Shown here in pieces: positions 53,563 through 62,787 of a DNA stretch of 64,000 nucleotides. How positions within the stretch are numbered: position 1 is the stretch's first letter; every line of letters begins with the position of its first letter. The stretch is from Natronobacterium gregoryi SP2. Lineage in GTDB: Archaea > Halobacteriota > Halobacteria > Halobacteriales > Natrialbaceae. The notes under the pieces are model-generated. The model did not search any database, was not told the origin of the DNA, and saw only the letters and a program-made list of their open reading frames with translations. The stretch is from assembly GCF_000230715.2 (NCBI RefSeq), contig NC_019792.1, positions 2,108,001 to 2,172,000 on the forward strand. Direction: 5' to 3'. The position numbers and the translations under genes were made by a program.

Positions 53563-53749
53563 TATGACCCACCGCCAGCGATGTCGAACGACCGACCGGG
53601 GAAGAACTTTGACAGGGGATCATCGTCGAAATCGCTCAGGGCATTGCCCCCCTCTACGCCCTGAAGGACGTGGAATCCGGCCATCGGATTTCCGCCGAGC
53701 GTGGCGTTCGAGATTCCAACTCGCACTCGAGGGGAACCAGCCGCATCTC
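53563..53749. other. Noncoding stretch after the 104-bp element
   Basis: A minus-strand open frame crosses this and runs into the 104-bp element, so it is not a reliable gene. TCCGGCCATCGGATTTCCG is a short inverted pair. Confidence 0.35.
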
Positions 53750-53825
53750 GGAAGACGCAGTCTTCTGACGGTCCGCGAGAGCTTGGCTCTCGCTTGATGG
53801 CGAGACGCTTCGCGTCTCGAACCAC
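53750..53825 (-). repeat. Array of short perfect hairpins (copy B)
   Basis: GGAAGACGCAGTCTTC, GCGAGAGCTTGGCTCTCGC and CGAGACGCTTCGCGTCTCG in a row. Its minus strand matches copy A at 29868-29905 over about 38 bp. It may be the remnant of an IS1341-type end or a structured RNA. Confidence 0.7.
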
Positions 53826-54272
53826 TTGTCCCCGCGGGTGAATCGAGTAAGTTGTATGACTGGTTCTCCCGTGTCGACGAGTTCAGTTGCGACGTGCGTT
53901 ACAGGCCGTCCTCCGACGCAACTGCACGCCGTTGCGAGGAATGCCACACCGCTCAAAACGCGCGTCGTTGGCGTGGTGAGACGAGTGTTGTCGAGCCGTG
54001 GGGGAGCGACCGACCCTCACCGACACAACGGGTGGTCGGGTGTTACGTCCAACCGTCCCGTTTCGGGGAGCACCGAGGGAATTACATCCGCCTGCGATGG
54101 CACGCCCAGTTTTGCACGTGCGGTCGAAACGGTGACGCCTCGGAGTTTGTCCCCAAGGTACTTCCCGCAGACGGTCCCAACGGCCCGGCGACCGAATTAA
54201 AAACAGTGCCGTCGGTCACGTCCAGTCGATCGGCCACGACGAGTGACGACATCTGACTCGAGGCACTGACCA
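53826..54272. other. Gene-free region, possibly decayed
   Basis: No coherent frame on either strand; stop codons are frequent in all frames, unlike coding DNA at this GC content. ATTAAAAAC near 54196 is the only AT-rich spot. Confidence 0.45.
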
Positions 54273-54356
54273 GTCCCGGTCCAGCCGTCGACCGCTGCGT
54301 CGAACCGCCCCATACGGCCGGGTTCGACCCACCTGTGCGGGCTCGGCCCGCCACTA
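54273..54356 (+). repeat. CTAG-type element, decayed copy 3
   Basis: Aligns along its length with 1250-1333 (shared GTCCC, CCGTCGACC, GGTTCGACCCA and GGCTCGGCCCGCCACTA) but has many changes, and the flanking CTAG is lost. Confidence 0.6.
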
Positions 54357-54358
54357 CG

Positions 54359-55297
54359 TCACACGGGCCGCAAGTGCTCACAGTCACCCGCCGTCACCGA
54401 GGCTCGCTCCCCGTCGTCTGTCTCGACGACGAGTGCGCCACTCTCCGTCACGTCGACCGCCTCGCCGACGACCTCACCGCCTGGTCGGTCGACGCTGACG
54501 CGCTGGCCGATCGTCGCTGCCAGCTCACGCCAGACCGGGACCACCGCCTCGAGGTCGGTCCGATACCGATCGAACTCTTCCAAGAGCCGCTGGACGAACC
54601 GCCGACGGTCGATGTCGCCGGCCTCGGCACGGATACTCGTTGCCCCCTCCGGAAGATCGGCAGCGTCTACGTTCGCGTTGACGCCGATCCCGACGACGAG
54701 CCACGAGACTCGATCCGTCTCACCCTCCATCTCGGTGAGAATTCCCGCGAGCTTTCGATACTCGTTTCCCACCCCGGGGAGAATCACGTCGTTTGGCCAC
54801 TTGATCCCGGCGTCGACGCCGGCCTCGCGGACCGCTCGAGCGGTCGCGACCGCTGCAGCCAGCGTGTACAGCGGTGCCTGCGCGGGCGCGATCGACGGCC
54901 GGGTGACGACGCTGGCCCAGACGCCACCCGACGGTGCCGCCCACGCTCGCTCGAGTCGGCCTCGGCCGCCGGTCTGTTCGTCGGCGAGGACGACGACGTC
55001 CTCGTCGCCGGCGGTCGCGCGCTCTCGCGCACGATCGTTCGTACTTCCGACGGCATCGTGGTACTCGATTTCGAACGGTGCCTCGAGCCTAAACTCGACC
55101 GCTGGGCCGCTGTAGGCCGCAATCTCTTCGAGGCGGTAGCCAGTCGGCTCGCTCTCGATTTCGAACCCGGCCTCGCGGAGCGCCTCGACGTGTTTCCAGA
55201 TCGCCGCCCGCGAGATTTCGAGTGAGTCGGCGAGTTCCGGCCCCGAGGCTGGGCCGTCGGCGAGTTCCTCGAGGATCGCGTGTCGCGTCTCGTTCAT
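54359..55297 (-). CDS. birA: Biotin protein ligase / biotin repressor BirA
   Basis: 312 aa from the ATG at 55297. An N-terminal winged helix (ILEELADGPASGPELADSLEISRAAIWKHVEALREAG, in full at 6-45) precedes the ligase domain: GSTNDRARE, ADEQTGGRGRLERAW, IKWPNDVI and KLAGILTE, then VVGIGVNAN. A C-terminal SH3-like domain ends with VDVTESGALVVETDDGE. The HTH makes it a bifunctional repressor, and the bioB operator in this window fits its expected site. It biotinylates acyl-CoA carboxylase. Confidence 0.94.
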   Translation of the reverse strand: MNETRHAILEELADGPASGPELADSLEISRAAIWKHVEALREAGFEIESEPTGYRLEEIAAYSGPAVEFRLEAPFEIEYHDAVGSTNDRARERATAGDEDVVVLADEQTGGRGRLERAWAAPSGGVWASVVTRPSIAPAQAPLYTLAAAVATARAVREAGVDAGIKWPNDVILPGVGNEYRKLAGILTEMEGETDRVSWLVVGIGVNANVDAADLPEGATSIRAEAGDIDRRRFVQRLLEEFDRYRTDLEAVVPVWRELAATIGQRVSVDRPGGEVVGEAVDVTESGALVVETDDGERASVTAGDCEHLRPV

Positions 55298-55351
55298 ACG
55301 CGCTCGAGGGGTGCGCTCGTACTTCAACCTGGTTACAGCGCTATCGAGGGG

Positions 55352-55870
55352 CTATGCAACGCCAAGCAGCGACAACCCGCCGACGGTCGCGCCGACGAGC
55401 GCGACCGTCCAGGCCGCCAGTCCGACGGTAAGCCACGCGAGAGTGACGCGGCCGTTCGAGCCGGCGACTGCGGCCAGCAGGGCTGTCAGGTGGATTCCCG
55501 CGAGAATCGGGCCCGCAAACGCGAGCCCGGTAAGCCCGTATCGTTCCCAGACGCGGCGTGTGCGATCGTAGCGATCACTCGAGGCGGTCGGGTCGGAGCC
55601 GGTCCGTCGTCGCCACCACGCGGCGATGCGCTGGTGGGCCACGACGATCGACGCGACTGCCGCCGTACTGCCGGCAAACGCGGCGAGACCCGTGAGAATC
55701 GGATCGAGACCCAGCCCGATCGCGACCGGGATCACGATGAACGGTTCGACTGCCGGCAGCATCGCGAGCACGAAGACAAGCAGGTAGCGGCCGAACCCGG
55801 TCGCGCTCTCGAGTGTCGTTCCGACGTCGACGAGTGCTGGCAAGAGCGTCATGGAGGAGCTCTCCGCCAT
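55352..55870 (-). CDS. Small multidrug export-family membrane protein
   Basis: 172 aa; an ATG at 55852 is an alternative. Four to five helices: YLLVFVLAMLPAVEPFIVIP, ILTGLAAFAGSTAAVASIVV, YGLTGLAFAGPILAGIHLTA and WLTVGLAAWTVALVGATVGG. The VEPFIVIPVAIGLGL and GLAFAGPILAG segments match the small multidrug export / YqaA-like (PF06695) family. The transported substrate is unknown. Confidence 0.78.
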   Translation of the reverse strand: MAESSSMTLLPALVDVGTTLESATGFGRYLLVFVLAMLPAVEPFIVIPVAIGLGLDPILTGLAAFAGSTAAVASIVVAHQRIAAWWRRRTGSDPTASSDRYDRTRRVWERYGLTGLAFAGPILAGIHLTALLAAVAGSNGRVTLAWLTVGLAAWTVALVGATVGGLSLLGVA

Positions 55871-55933
55871 CCGGCGGAGCTATTGAAGAATCGAACTGAT
55901 GGGAGTGTCAAACGGTTTTCGGTCCAGCCGCGA

Positions 55934-56914
55934 TCAGTCCCGAATCTCTCGCAGTTTCTCCCGGCCCGGCGCGATCAGTTCGTCGAGGTACGTCGCCAGC
56001 GTCCCCTTGGCGTCTGCCGGATGGAGCTCGCCGGACTCGAGGTCCGCAGCCAGCGATTCGTACTCCCCGTAGGTGAGGTCGCCGCCGTACTGTTCCGGCC
56101 GTTCGACGACGATTTCGTCGAACCGCGGGAAGACGTGGTACTCGAACAGTTCGAGCACGGGATTCTCGAGGTCTCCCTCGGGGTCCCGCGTCGGGGGACA
56201 GAACGCCGAGTTGACCTTCTCCTCGAGGTCCTCGGTTGCGTCTTCCATCGAGATCGTGACGCCCTCGCTCGAGGACATCTTCCCCTCGCCGCTGGTCAGA
56301 TCGGCGACGATCGGAGTATGTAGCGCGGGTCGGACGTCGTAGTCCAGTTCGGGGAGTTCTTCGCGGGCGAGCATGTGGACCTTCCGTTGGTCGAGTCCGC
56401 CGACGGCCAGGTCGAGGTCGAGGTACTCGATGTCGAGCGTCTGCATCAGCGGGTAGACGACGTGGCTCACTGTCGCGGTCTCGCTGCCGGCGATATCGGC
56501 CATCGCCCGCTGGGCGCGGTTGAGCGTCGTCGCGAGCTCGAGTTGGTGGAGATCGAGGGTGTACTCCTCGTCGAGTTGGAACTCCGAGCCGTAGACGAAC
56601 TCGGTGTTTTCCTCCTCGAGGCCGTAGGCGATGAACTGTGCTTTCATCTGTTCGGCTGTCTCACGGATCTCCTCGAAGGTCCCTTTGCCGTTGAGGTACG
56701 CGTGGACATCGGCAAGCAAGACGACGACTTCCATGCCGGCTTCCTGGAGGTCGATGAGCTTGTTCGCCGTCAGCAGGTGCCCGAGGTGCAAGACGCCGGA
56801 GGGCTCGTAGCCGACGTAGACCCGCTTTCCGTCGGGATCGCCGGCCAGTTTGCGCACCTCCTCCTCGGTGACGACCTCCTCGGCGTTTCGCGTGATCAGG
56901 TCGTAGGTATCCAT
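55934..56914 (-). CDS. tyrS: Tyrosyl-tRNA synthetase
   Basis: 326 aa from the ATG at 56914; upstream frame residues are not family sequence. Archaeal TyrRS: VGYEPSGVLHLGHLLTANKL (HIGH-like), VLLADVHAYLNGKG, YPLMQTLDIEYLDLDLAVGG, DQRKVHMLAREELP and the KMSSS loop in GEGKMSSSEG. Length matches single-domain archaeal enzymes. Confidence 0.97.
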   Translation of the reverse strand: MDTYDLITRNAEEVVTEEEVRKLAGDPDGKRVYVGYEPSGVLHLGHLLTANKLIDLQEAGMEVVVLLADVHAYLNGKGTFEEIRETAEQMKAQFIAYGLEEENTEFVYGSEFQLDEEYTLDLHQLELATTLNRAQRAMADIAGSETATVSHVVYPLMQTLDIEYLDLDLAVGGLDQRKVHMLAREELPELDYDVRPALHTPIVADLTSGEGKMSSSEGVTISMEDATEDLEEKVNSAFCPPTRDPEGDLENPVLELFEYHVFPRFDEIVVERPEQYGGDLTYGEYESLAADLESGELHPADAKGTLATYLDELIAPGREKLREIRD

Positions 56915-57004
56915 CACTGTTCGTGTGGAATCAACGGACGGATTTATGCGTTTGTGAATGCCGACCGGGATGCGACAGACTCTCTCGGTCGGCATCCGTG
57001 TCGC

Positions 57005-57790
57005 TCACCGACCGATCGTCCCCTGGCGTGGCACCGGCGCATCGGGATCGATCACGAAGGGGACGACCGTCGTCTCCTCAAGCGCGGTGAGCGTCAGCTC
57101 ATCGTCGCCGACGACTAGTGGCGGGCCAAGCCTGAACTGATGGGTCGAATCTGGCGGTGTGGCTCGATTCGACCCGTCAGTCGACGGTTGGGACGGTACT
57201 AGCCGCTGCTCTCGCTCGTCGAACCGGGTTCCGTCGGCCTCGAGTGCACCCCCGAAGACGCGAAAGGAGACGTCTCGATCCGCGGCATCGGGGAGATCGA
57301 CGCTCGAGTCCGACTCGAGACAGACATCGAAGCAATCGACCGCGTTGTGGACGGCAAACGGCGCGTCCGACCTCTCGAGATCGAAGCGATGTCGCCACTC
57401 GCCGGCCACCGGGTCGGGGAGTGTCCCGTGCTGATGTTGGGCCTCGAGGTCGAGGCTGTGTGGACGGACGAAAATCTGTAACAGCCGCAGCGGCGGATCG
57501 TCCGGGAGTGTCTGTTTCTCGTGCCAGAAGTCCGTTCCGCGTCCGTGACGAGCAGGTGTCCGGGACCGGTGACGAGCTGGTTTCTCTCTCGGTCGTCGTG
57601 GCGCATCACGCCGGTCGGCACCCAGGAGACGATTTCGTCGTTCCGGTGAGGTGCATCGAGATCAGTGTGGCCGGACCCAGAAACGACTCGACGACCGTCG
57701 CTAGCAGCCCGTGGCCGTGATCGTCGTGAGCGAGGAGGAGTCGCCTGAGACGTTGACGGAGGTGCGAAAGAGCCGTGCTCCTGGGAGACG
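57005..57790 (-). pseudogene. Decayed pirin-family gene carrying a CTAG element
   Basis: On the minus strand three frames together give a pirin-like protein: HDDHGHGLLATVVESFLGPA, then HRNDEIVSWVPTGVMRHDDR, then FWHEKQTLPDDPPLRLLQIF and HSLDLEAQHQHGTLPDP, ending VPRQGTIGR. There are two frame changes (near 57650 and near 57545). The CTAG-flanked element (57114-57201) sits between RFDEREQRL and VGDDELTLTALEE, and keeps the frame open. No clear start codon. Confidence 0.72.
57114..57201 (-). repeat. CTAG-flanked 80-bp MITE-like element, copy 2, inside pirin remnant
   Basis: Inverse of 1246-1334 with two substitutions. With one copy of CTAG it adds 84 bp, i.e. 28 codons without a stop, to the pirin frame. 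CTAG is present at both ends. Confidence 0.8.
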
Positions 57791-57924
57791 CCAGTCGGCG
57801 GAGCTTCGTGCAGTGTCGCGGAGCCGACTGACGTGATGTGACAGCGACTGCGGCGACCCAGTTACGTCCGCGGTATCCCTGGTTACAGCAGGTGACACCG
57901 GCGTCCGTTGCAGGACGAAGAAGA

Positions 57925-58065
57925 TCAAAACGGCTTTAGCACGGACTCGGCGCGGTCGCGGGCGGTGCCGATCTTGCCGCCCAGTTTCGCTCCGTCGGCG
58001 TCTCTCGGTGCGTTCGAGAGTGTGCCTCGGTACCGCTCGCAGAAAACTGTCTCGAGACGGGCTGC
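57925..58065 (-). pseudogene. Possible C-terminal gene fragment
   Basis: A 46-codon open segment with no start ends in DADGAKLGGKIGTARDRAES then VLKPF and a TGA. It reads like the end of a protein and has good codon use, but nothing upstream continues it. Family not recognised. Confidence 0.3.
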
Positions 58066-58136
58066 TTACGGTCCGGTGGCCCGGTTGTCACTGTCTGTTC
58101 GCGGGCACGGGGTGTCCGCTCACGTGGTCCGACGAA

Positions 58137-58574
58137 CTACCGTTCGTCGCTATCGAGCACGCGGATCTGGTCGCCACGCACCGTCACGGGGATCGGAACC
58201 GTCGCTTCGTACAGCTCGACGGTGACCTGGTCTTTGCCTTCGTCGATGCGCTGGACCTGGGCCTTCTCGCCTTTGAACGGACCGGCGATGAGTTCGACGA
58301 GGTCGCCCTCGGCGATCCCCTCGACGTCCGGCTTCGGCGAGAGGAAGTGTTCGACTTCCGAGATGTCTGACTCGCCGGGGACGATACTCTGTGCGTGAGG
58401 AATGTCGTCGAGCACCCGCTCGAGCACGGCGCTTCCCTCGGATTCGACCATCACGTAGGAGGTCAGCGAGTCCGGCGCGAGCGCGGCGTGAATCTCAGGT
58501 TCCTCGCGGTTGATGATCATGCCGGCGACCGTGCGTTCCTGACTCGCGGTCGTCTTGACGGCGTAGATGCCCAT
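58137..58574 (-). CDS. spt5: Transcription elongation factor Spt5 (NusG-like)
   Basis: 145 aa. NGN domain (GIYAVKTTASQERTVAGMI, SYVMVESEGSAVLERVLDDI) followed by a KOW domain (EGDLVELIAGPFKGEKAQVQ). It binds the RNA polymerase clamp with Spt4 to aid processivity. The start overlaps the secE stop (TGATG), the conserved archaeal secE-spt5 order. Confidence 0.96.
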   Translation of the reverse strand: MGIYAVKTTASQERTVAGMIINREEPEIHAALAPDSLTSYVMVESEGSAVLERVLDDIPHAQSIVPGESDISEVEHFLSPKPDVEGIAEGDLVELIAGPFKGEKAQVQRIDEGKDQVTVELYEATVPIPVTVRGDQIRVLDSDER

Positions 58575-58759
58575 CAGAGGCCACCACCAGCTCCACCGGT
58601 CAGCACGAGCATGATCGCGCCGATGACGAACCCGATGAACCCGACGAGTAGGATGCCAGCACCGGCGATCTTCGACACTTGAAGGAACTCGTTCGTCGTC
58701 GGTGTCGTCGCCATTTTCAACACCCTGACGTACGAGGTGAGGTCGTACGGAACGTCCAT
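58574..58759 (-). CDS. secE: Protein translocase subunit SecE (Sec61 gamma)
   Basis: 61 aa with an amphipathic N-terminal helix (DLTSYVRVLKMATTPTTNEF) and one membrane helix (IAGAGILLVGFIGFVIGAIM), the complete archaeal SecE layout. GATAAAAGG on the coding strand about 27 nt upstream suggests a leaderless mRNA shared with spt5. The usual ftsZ neighbour is absent. Confidence 0.94.
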   Translation of the reverse strand: MDVPYDLTSYVRVLKMATTPTTNEFLQVSKIAGAGILLVGFIGFVIGAIMLVLTGGAGGGL

Positions 58760-58893
58760 ATATACATGTTCACAACGCGGGGCCTTTTATCTGTCTTTCG
58801 TGTTTTCTCGGCGATCCGACGCGATCGCGTTCGTTCCGCGACGTTGCAGGCGACGGCCCGTTCCCCAAGCCGATCGCGCCCGTCCCGTCACGT

Positions 58894-59115
58894 ATGGCCG
58901 AAGACGACACCGACCGAGTCGACGAGTACGAGGCCGAACGGGACGCCGAAATCGAAGACGAACTCGAGCGCATCGGCCGCGATCCCGACGAGGTAGACGC
59001 CGGAGACGACGACCTGGGAACCCAGAACGCGCCGCGGGCGGACGCCGAGGAGATCGAGGACCTCGAGGACGCCGAGGAGAAGATGGGGGACGACCTCGAG
59101 AACGAACCCAGCTGA
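58894..59115 (+). CDS. Small highly acidic protein of unknown function
   Basis: 73 aa, nearly all Asp/Glu-rich helix (DRVDEYEAERDAEIEDELER), no Cys or aromatic core. Probably real by composition and RBS-free leaderless start, but low complexity limits assignment. It converges on the protease gene with no gap. Confidence 0.5.
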   Translation: MAEDDTDRVDEYEAERDAEIEDELERIGRDPDEVDAGDDDLGTQNAPRADAEEIEDLEDAEEKMGDDLENEPS

Positions 59116-60216
59116 TCAGGGGAGGTCGACGTCCGGCCGCTCCTCGAGGGCCAACTCGACTGTCTCTCGATCACTGTCACGAACGACCTCGATCTCGATC
59201 GTCTCGCCAGGGGACGTCTCGAGTGCGAGGTACGACGAGAGTCGGTCTTCGTTCGGGATCTCCTCGCCGTCGATTGCGACGATCACGTCCCCGCCGACCG
59301 GGACGGGAGCGCCGTCGACGACCGTCACGCCGTCGGCTGGCTCTAAGACGCCGTCGGCAGGTGACTCCGGCGTGACCTGCCGGACGACGACGCCACCGGC
59401 CTCCGCGAGGTCGTTCGCCTCGGCGATCTGTGGACCGACGGGCTCGAGGCCGACCCCGAGGTAGGCGTGCTGGTACTCGCCGTCCTCGACGAGTGCCGGA
59501 ACGACGCGATCGGCGAGTCGTGCGGAGATGGCGAACCCGATCGTCTGCCCCGCACCCGCAAACACCACGCCCAGGACGCGACCCTCGAGGTCGACCAGCG
59601 GGCCACCGCTGTTGCCGGGGTTGACTGGGGCGTCGGTCTGGATGGCAGCGGGAATCGAGAACCCGGTGGGGCTTGGCAGCGAGCGGTCGACGCCGCTGAC
59701 GATCCCCTGCGTGATCGAGGCGTCGAGGCCGAGCGGGTTCCCGAGTGCGACGACTTCCTGGCCGACCGAAGGGTCGGTGTCGGCCAGCGAGAGACCGTCG
59801 ACGGGATCGGGTAGCTCCCCGTCTACCTCGACGGCGGCGAGGTCGCTGTGGACGTCGGTTCCAAGTACCGTCCCTGTCCGCCACTGTTCGTCGGTGAACT
59901 GGAGTTCGACCTCGGCTGTGGCCTGGACGACGTGGGCGTTCGTCACGACGACGTCGTCGACGACGAAGCCGGAACCGAACCCACCGGGGGTGTCCTCGCC
60001 GGCACCGGCGGCGACGAGGACGACCTCGTCGATGCTGTCCTCGTAGAGGTCGACGTACGGGCCGTCGCCGGCGAGTCCTTCCGTCTCGTTCCCTGTTCCG
60101 TCGTCGGTCTCGTCGTCGAGCGTGGCACTCCAGCCGCCGATCCCGAGGCCGGCCGCGGTCGCTGCGGCCGTCTGGAGGAGTCGTCTGCGGCCGAGCTGGT
60201 TCGGAGTTGGCGTCAC
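59116..60216 (-). CDS. HtrA/DegP-like serine protease with Tat signal
   Basis: 366 aa from the GTG at 60216. Twin-arginine signal (LGRRRLLQTAAATAAGLGIGG), a short acidic linker, then a trypsin-like domain with His in VVTNAHVV, Asp in HSDLAAVEV and Ser in NPGNSGGPLVD, then one PDZ domain (QHAYLGVGLEPVG onward). Extracytoplasmic quality control. TATA GGTTTTATACC on the coding strand lies about 27 nt before the GTG (leaderless); longer frames upstream are spurious. Confidence 0.92.
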   Translation of the reverse strand: MTPTPNQLGRRRLLQTAAATAAGLGIGGWSATLDDETDDGTGNETEGLAGDGPYVDLYEDSIDEVVLVAAGAGEDTPGGFGSGFVVDDVVVTNAHVVQATAEVELQFTDEQWRTGTVLGTDVHSDLAAVEVDGELPDPVDGLSLADTDPSVGQEVVALGNPLGLDASITQGIVSGVDRSLPSPTGFSIPAAIQTDAPVNPGNSGGPLVDLEGRVLGVVFAGAGQTIGFAISARLADRVVPALVEDGEYQHAYLGVGLEPVGPQIAEANDLAEAGGVVVRQVTPESPADGVLEPADGVTVVDGAPVPVGGDVIVAIDGEEIPNEDRLSSYLALETSPGETIEIEVVRDSDRETVELALEERPDVDLP

Positions 60217-60231
60217 GCGGAGTTCCACCCC

Positions 60232-60249
60232 GACGAGGGGTATAAAACC
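60232..60249. promoter_or_regulatory. Shared divergent promoter of htrA-like and GH15 genes
   Basis: GACGAGGGGTATAAAACC reads as a TATA box in both directions. It is 27 nt from the protease GTG and about 90 nt before the GH15 ATG. Confidence 0.5.
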
Positions 60250-60336
60250 GGCACCAGCAGACCCATCCCGCTGATTCCCACCCGGACGTTGCCGGCCGAC
60301 GCTTCTTGCCTCGAGCGCCCGATAGTGTCCCAGTCG

Positions 60337-62235
60337 ATGAAGTACCCGCCGCTTCGGGACTACGGGATCGTCGGCAACGACGACCGGTGTGCCCTCGTCA
60401 GCAGAGACGGATCGATCGACTGGTGTTGCTTTCCCCACCTCGAGGACGAAAGCGTCTTCGCTCGGATTCTCGACGTCGACCGTGGCGGCCACTTCGCCGT
60501 CTCTCCGGCCGCCGAGTACGAGTCGAGCCACCGCTATCGCGACCGGACGAACGTCCTCGAGACGACCTTCGAGACGACCACTGGGCAGGCGACGATCACC
60601 GACTGCATGCCGATCAGGGACGGTGACGCGGGCGGCGAAGACTTCCAGCAGGCGTTCTACCGGCTCCTCGAGTGCGATCGCGGGAGCGTCGACCTCGACC
60701 TCGCGTTCGCACCGCGGTTCGACTACGCCCGGACGAAGCCGGCGTTCGACCACGTCGAAGACGGCGTGATGGCACGCGGCGACGACGAGTCGCTGTTCCT
60801 GTCCGCCGACGGCGCGCTCGGAGACGACCTCGAGGTCGCCGACGCCGACGCGACCGTTACGGCCAGCGTCTCGCTCGAGGCCGGCGAGAGGTGTTGGACG
60901 GGCATCCAGTACGGCGGTCGTGAGCCGCTGGCGTCGATCGATCTCGAGGAGACGCTCGACGAGACGACCCGGTACTGGCGCGACTGGGTGTGCGAGACCT
61001 GCGACGCGGTCGATTCGATGCCCGAACGCTGGACCGAGATGGTCGTTCGCTCACAGCTCGTATTGAAGCTCCTGATCCACCACGAGACGGGAGCGATCCC
61101 CGCCGCTGCGACGACGTCGATTCCGGAAGAGATCGGCTCCGACCGGACCTGGGACTACCGGTACAACTGGGTCCGCGACGCGAAGTTCACGGTGCAGGCG
61201 TTACACGACACCGGCCACCAGAAAGAAGCCCGACAGTACTTCGACTGGTTCGCCGACATCGCCCGGACAGAGCCGGCCGACATCCAGCCGCTGTACGGCC
61301 TCCACGGTGAGGCCGACATCACCGAACGCGAACTGGCCCACCTCTCCGGGTATCGGGACATCGGCCCGGTCAGAATCGGCAACGGCGCAGCACCCCAGCG
61401 CCAGCTCGACGCCTACGGGACGATCGTCCAGGCCGTCTACGAGACCGTCCAGTTCGACGAGTCACGCGAACTCTCGGAAGACGAGTGGGACGCGATCCGC
61501 GACATCGTCGACTACGCCTGCAAGCACTGGGAGGAGCCCGACCCTGGCATCTGGGAGTTTCGCGACGAACATCGTCACTTCCTGCACTCGAAACTACTGT
61601 GCTGGGTCGCACTCGACCGCGGGATCGCGCTGGCGACCGAAAACGACCTCGAGGCACCGCTCGAGGCCTGGAACGACGACCGCGAGGCGATCCGCGAGGC
61701 CATCGAAGAGCGTGGCTTCAGCGAAAGGGCACACAGCTTCGTCCAGCACTTCGAGACCGACGAGGCCATCGACGCGACCGCACTCTTGCTCCCGATCTAC
61801 GAGTTCCTCCCGGCCGACGACGACCGCGTCCAGGCGACGATCGACACCGTCATCGATCGGCTGACGACAGACGACGGGCTCGTCCTCCGGTTCGTCGACA
61901 CCGACGTCCGGCGCGACGAGGCGGAGGCGTTCGTCCTCTGTTCGTTCTGGCTCGTCGACGCACTCGTCCTCTCGAACCGCCTCGAGCGTGCCGAGGAGTA
62001 CTTCGAGAACGTCCTCGAGTGTGCCAGCCCGCTCGGACTCTACTCCGAGAAGATCGATCCCGAAGACGGCCAACTACTCGGGAACTTCCCACAGGCGTTC
62101 TCCCACCTCGGGCTGATAAACAGCGTGACGTATCTCGCGCGGGCACTCGAGCACGACGGCGACGTCCGACCCGAGGATTTCCACCCCGACAACGTCGAAA
62201 CGCTGTTCAGGCGGGGGGACCGTCCCGAACCGTGA
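60337..62235 (+). CDS. Glycoside hydrolase family 15 (glucoamylase/trehalase-like)
   Basis: 632 aa from the ATG at 60337 (MKYPPLRDYGIVGNDDRCAL); the upstream extension lies in the protease promoter. The N-terminal beta-sandwich is at 1-220. The (alpha/alpha)6 barrel begins near 230 with the signature TWDYRYNWVRDAKFTVQAL, GLHGEADITERELAHLSGYR, and late acidic residues in DPGIWEFRDEHRHFLHSK (general acid/base region). No signal peptide, so it acts on cytosolic glucan, trehalose or similar. The exact bond is uncertain. Confidence 0.9.
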   Translation: MKYPPLRDYGIVGNDDRCALVSRDGSIDWCCFPHLEDESVFARILDVDRGGHFAVSPAAEYESSHRYRDRTNVLETTFETTTGQATITDCMPIRDGDAGGEDFQQAFYRLLECDRGSVDLDLAFAPRFDYARTKPAFDHVEDGVMARGDDESLFLSADGALGDDLEVADADATVTASVSLEAGERCWTGIQYGGREPLASIDLEETLDETTRYWRDWVCETCDAVDSMPERWTEMVVRSQLVLKLLIHHETGAIPAAATTSIPEEIGSDRTWDYRYNWVRDAKFTVQALHDTGHQKEARQYFDWFADIARTEPADIQPLYGLHGEADITERELAHLSGYRDIGPVRIGNGAAPQRQLDAYGTIVQAVYETVQFDESRELSEDEWDAIRDIVDYACKHWEEPDPGIWEFRDEHRHFLHSKLLCWVALDRGIALATENDLEAPLEAWNDDREAIREAIEERGFSERAHSFVQHFETDEAIDATALLLPIYEFLPADDDRVQATIDTVIDRLTTDDGLVLRFVDTDVRRDEAEAFVLCSFWLVDALVLSNRLERAEEYFENVLECASPLGLYSEKIDPEDGQLLGNFPQAFSHLGLINSVTYLARALEHDGDVRPEDFHPDNVETLFRRGDRPEP

Positions 62236-62434
62236 GGCTGTCGGCTCGAGCGGCAGATGCGAAAAACGGGCTGCAGACGACGGCTAGCCCCGCGACGGCG
62301 TCGGGAAACCGCCGTCGACGATGCCACCACGATTCCGGGTTTCGCCCTCGGTTTCCTCGTCAGGAGAGGGAAGTCCGGGATGCTGGGCACGGGAACCGCC
62401 TCCGTTCGGAGCTAGTCGCTCGAGCCGGGAACCC

Positions 62435-62644
62435 TCACTCGAGGTAGCCCAGTCCCCGGAGCTGTTCGGTGATCTCCTCGAACTCGGCTTCCGTGAGCTG
62501 GCCTTCCTTCTGGTGCTGGATGACGATGCTGCGCAGCAGGAACCGGACGAGGTCGCTCGTGCTCTGGAAGCTCGTCCCCTCGATCGTCTCGTCGACGCGG
62601 TCCGCGAGGTCTTTCGGGATCGAAACCGTCGTATATTCCGTCAT
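62435..62644 (-). CDS. Ribbon-helix-helix (CopG-like) transcription regulator
   Basis: 69 aa from the ATG at 62644. TEYTTVSIPKDLADRVDETI is the RHH strand and helix 1, TSDLVRFLLRSIV helix 2, and an acidic C-terminal helix (EAEFEEITEQLRGLG) follows. RHH dimers bind operator DNA; many haloarchaea have stand-alone copies. The target is unknown. Confidence 0.85.
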   Translation of the reverse strand: MTEYTTVSIPKDLADRVDETIEGTSFQSTSDLVRFLLRSIVIQHQKEGQLTEAEFEEITEQLRGLGYLE

Positions 62645-62787
62645 ACCCGTGGTTGGGTCGCGGCTCCCCAAATGCGTGTCGACGGGACGGTGACAGTTAG
62701 TTAGCGGAAGCCCATGACTTTAGTCGTGGGTCTGAGCGATAGGCATTTCCGAGTATTCAATGAAAACAGCAGGCTGGATTTCACATG

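Noticed and set aside
53454-53825. 123-codon minus-strand frame
   Set aside because: Its C-terminus is the translated 104-bp element and its N-terminus the hairpin array, so it is probably accidental.
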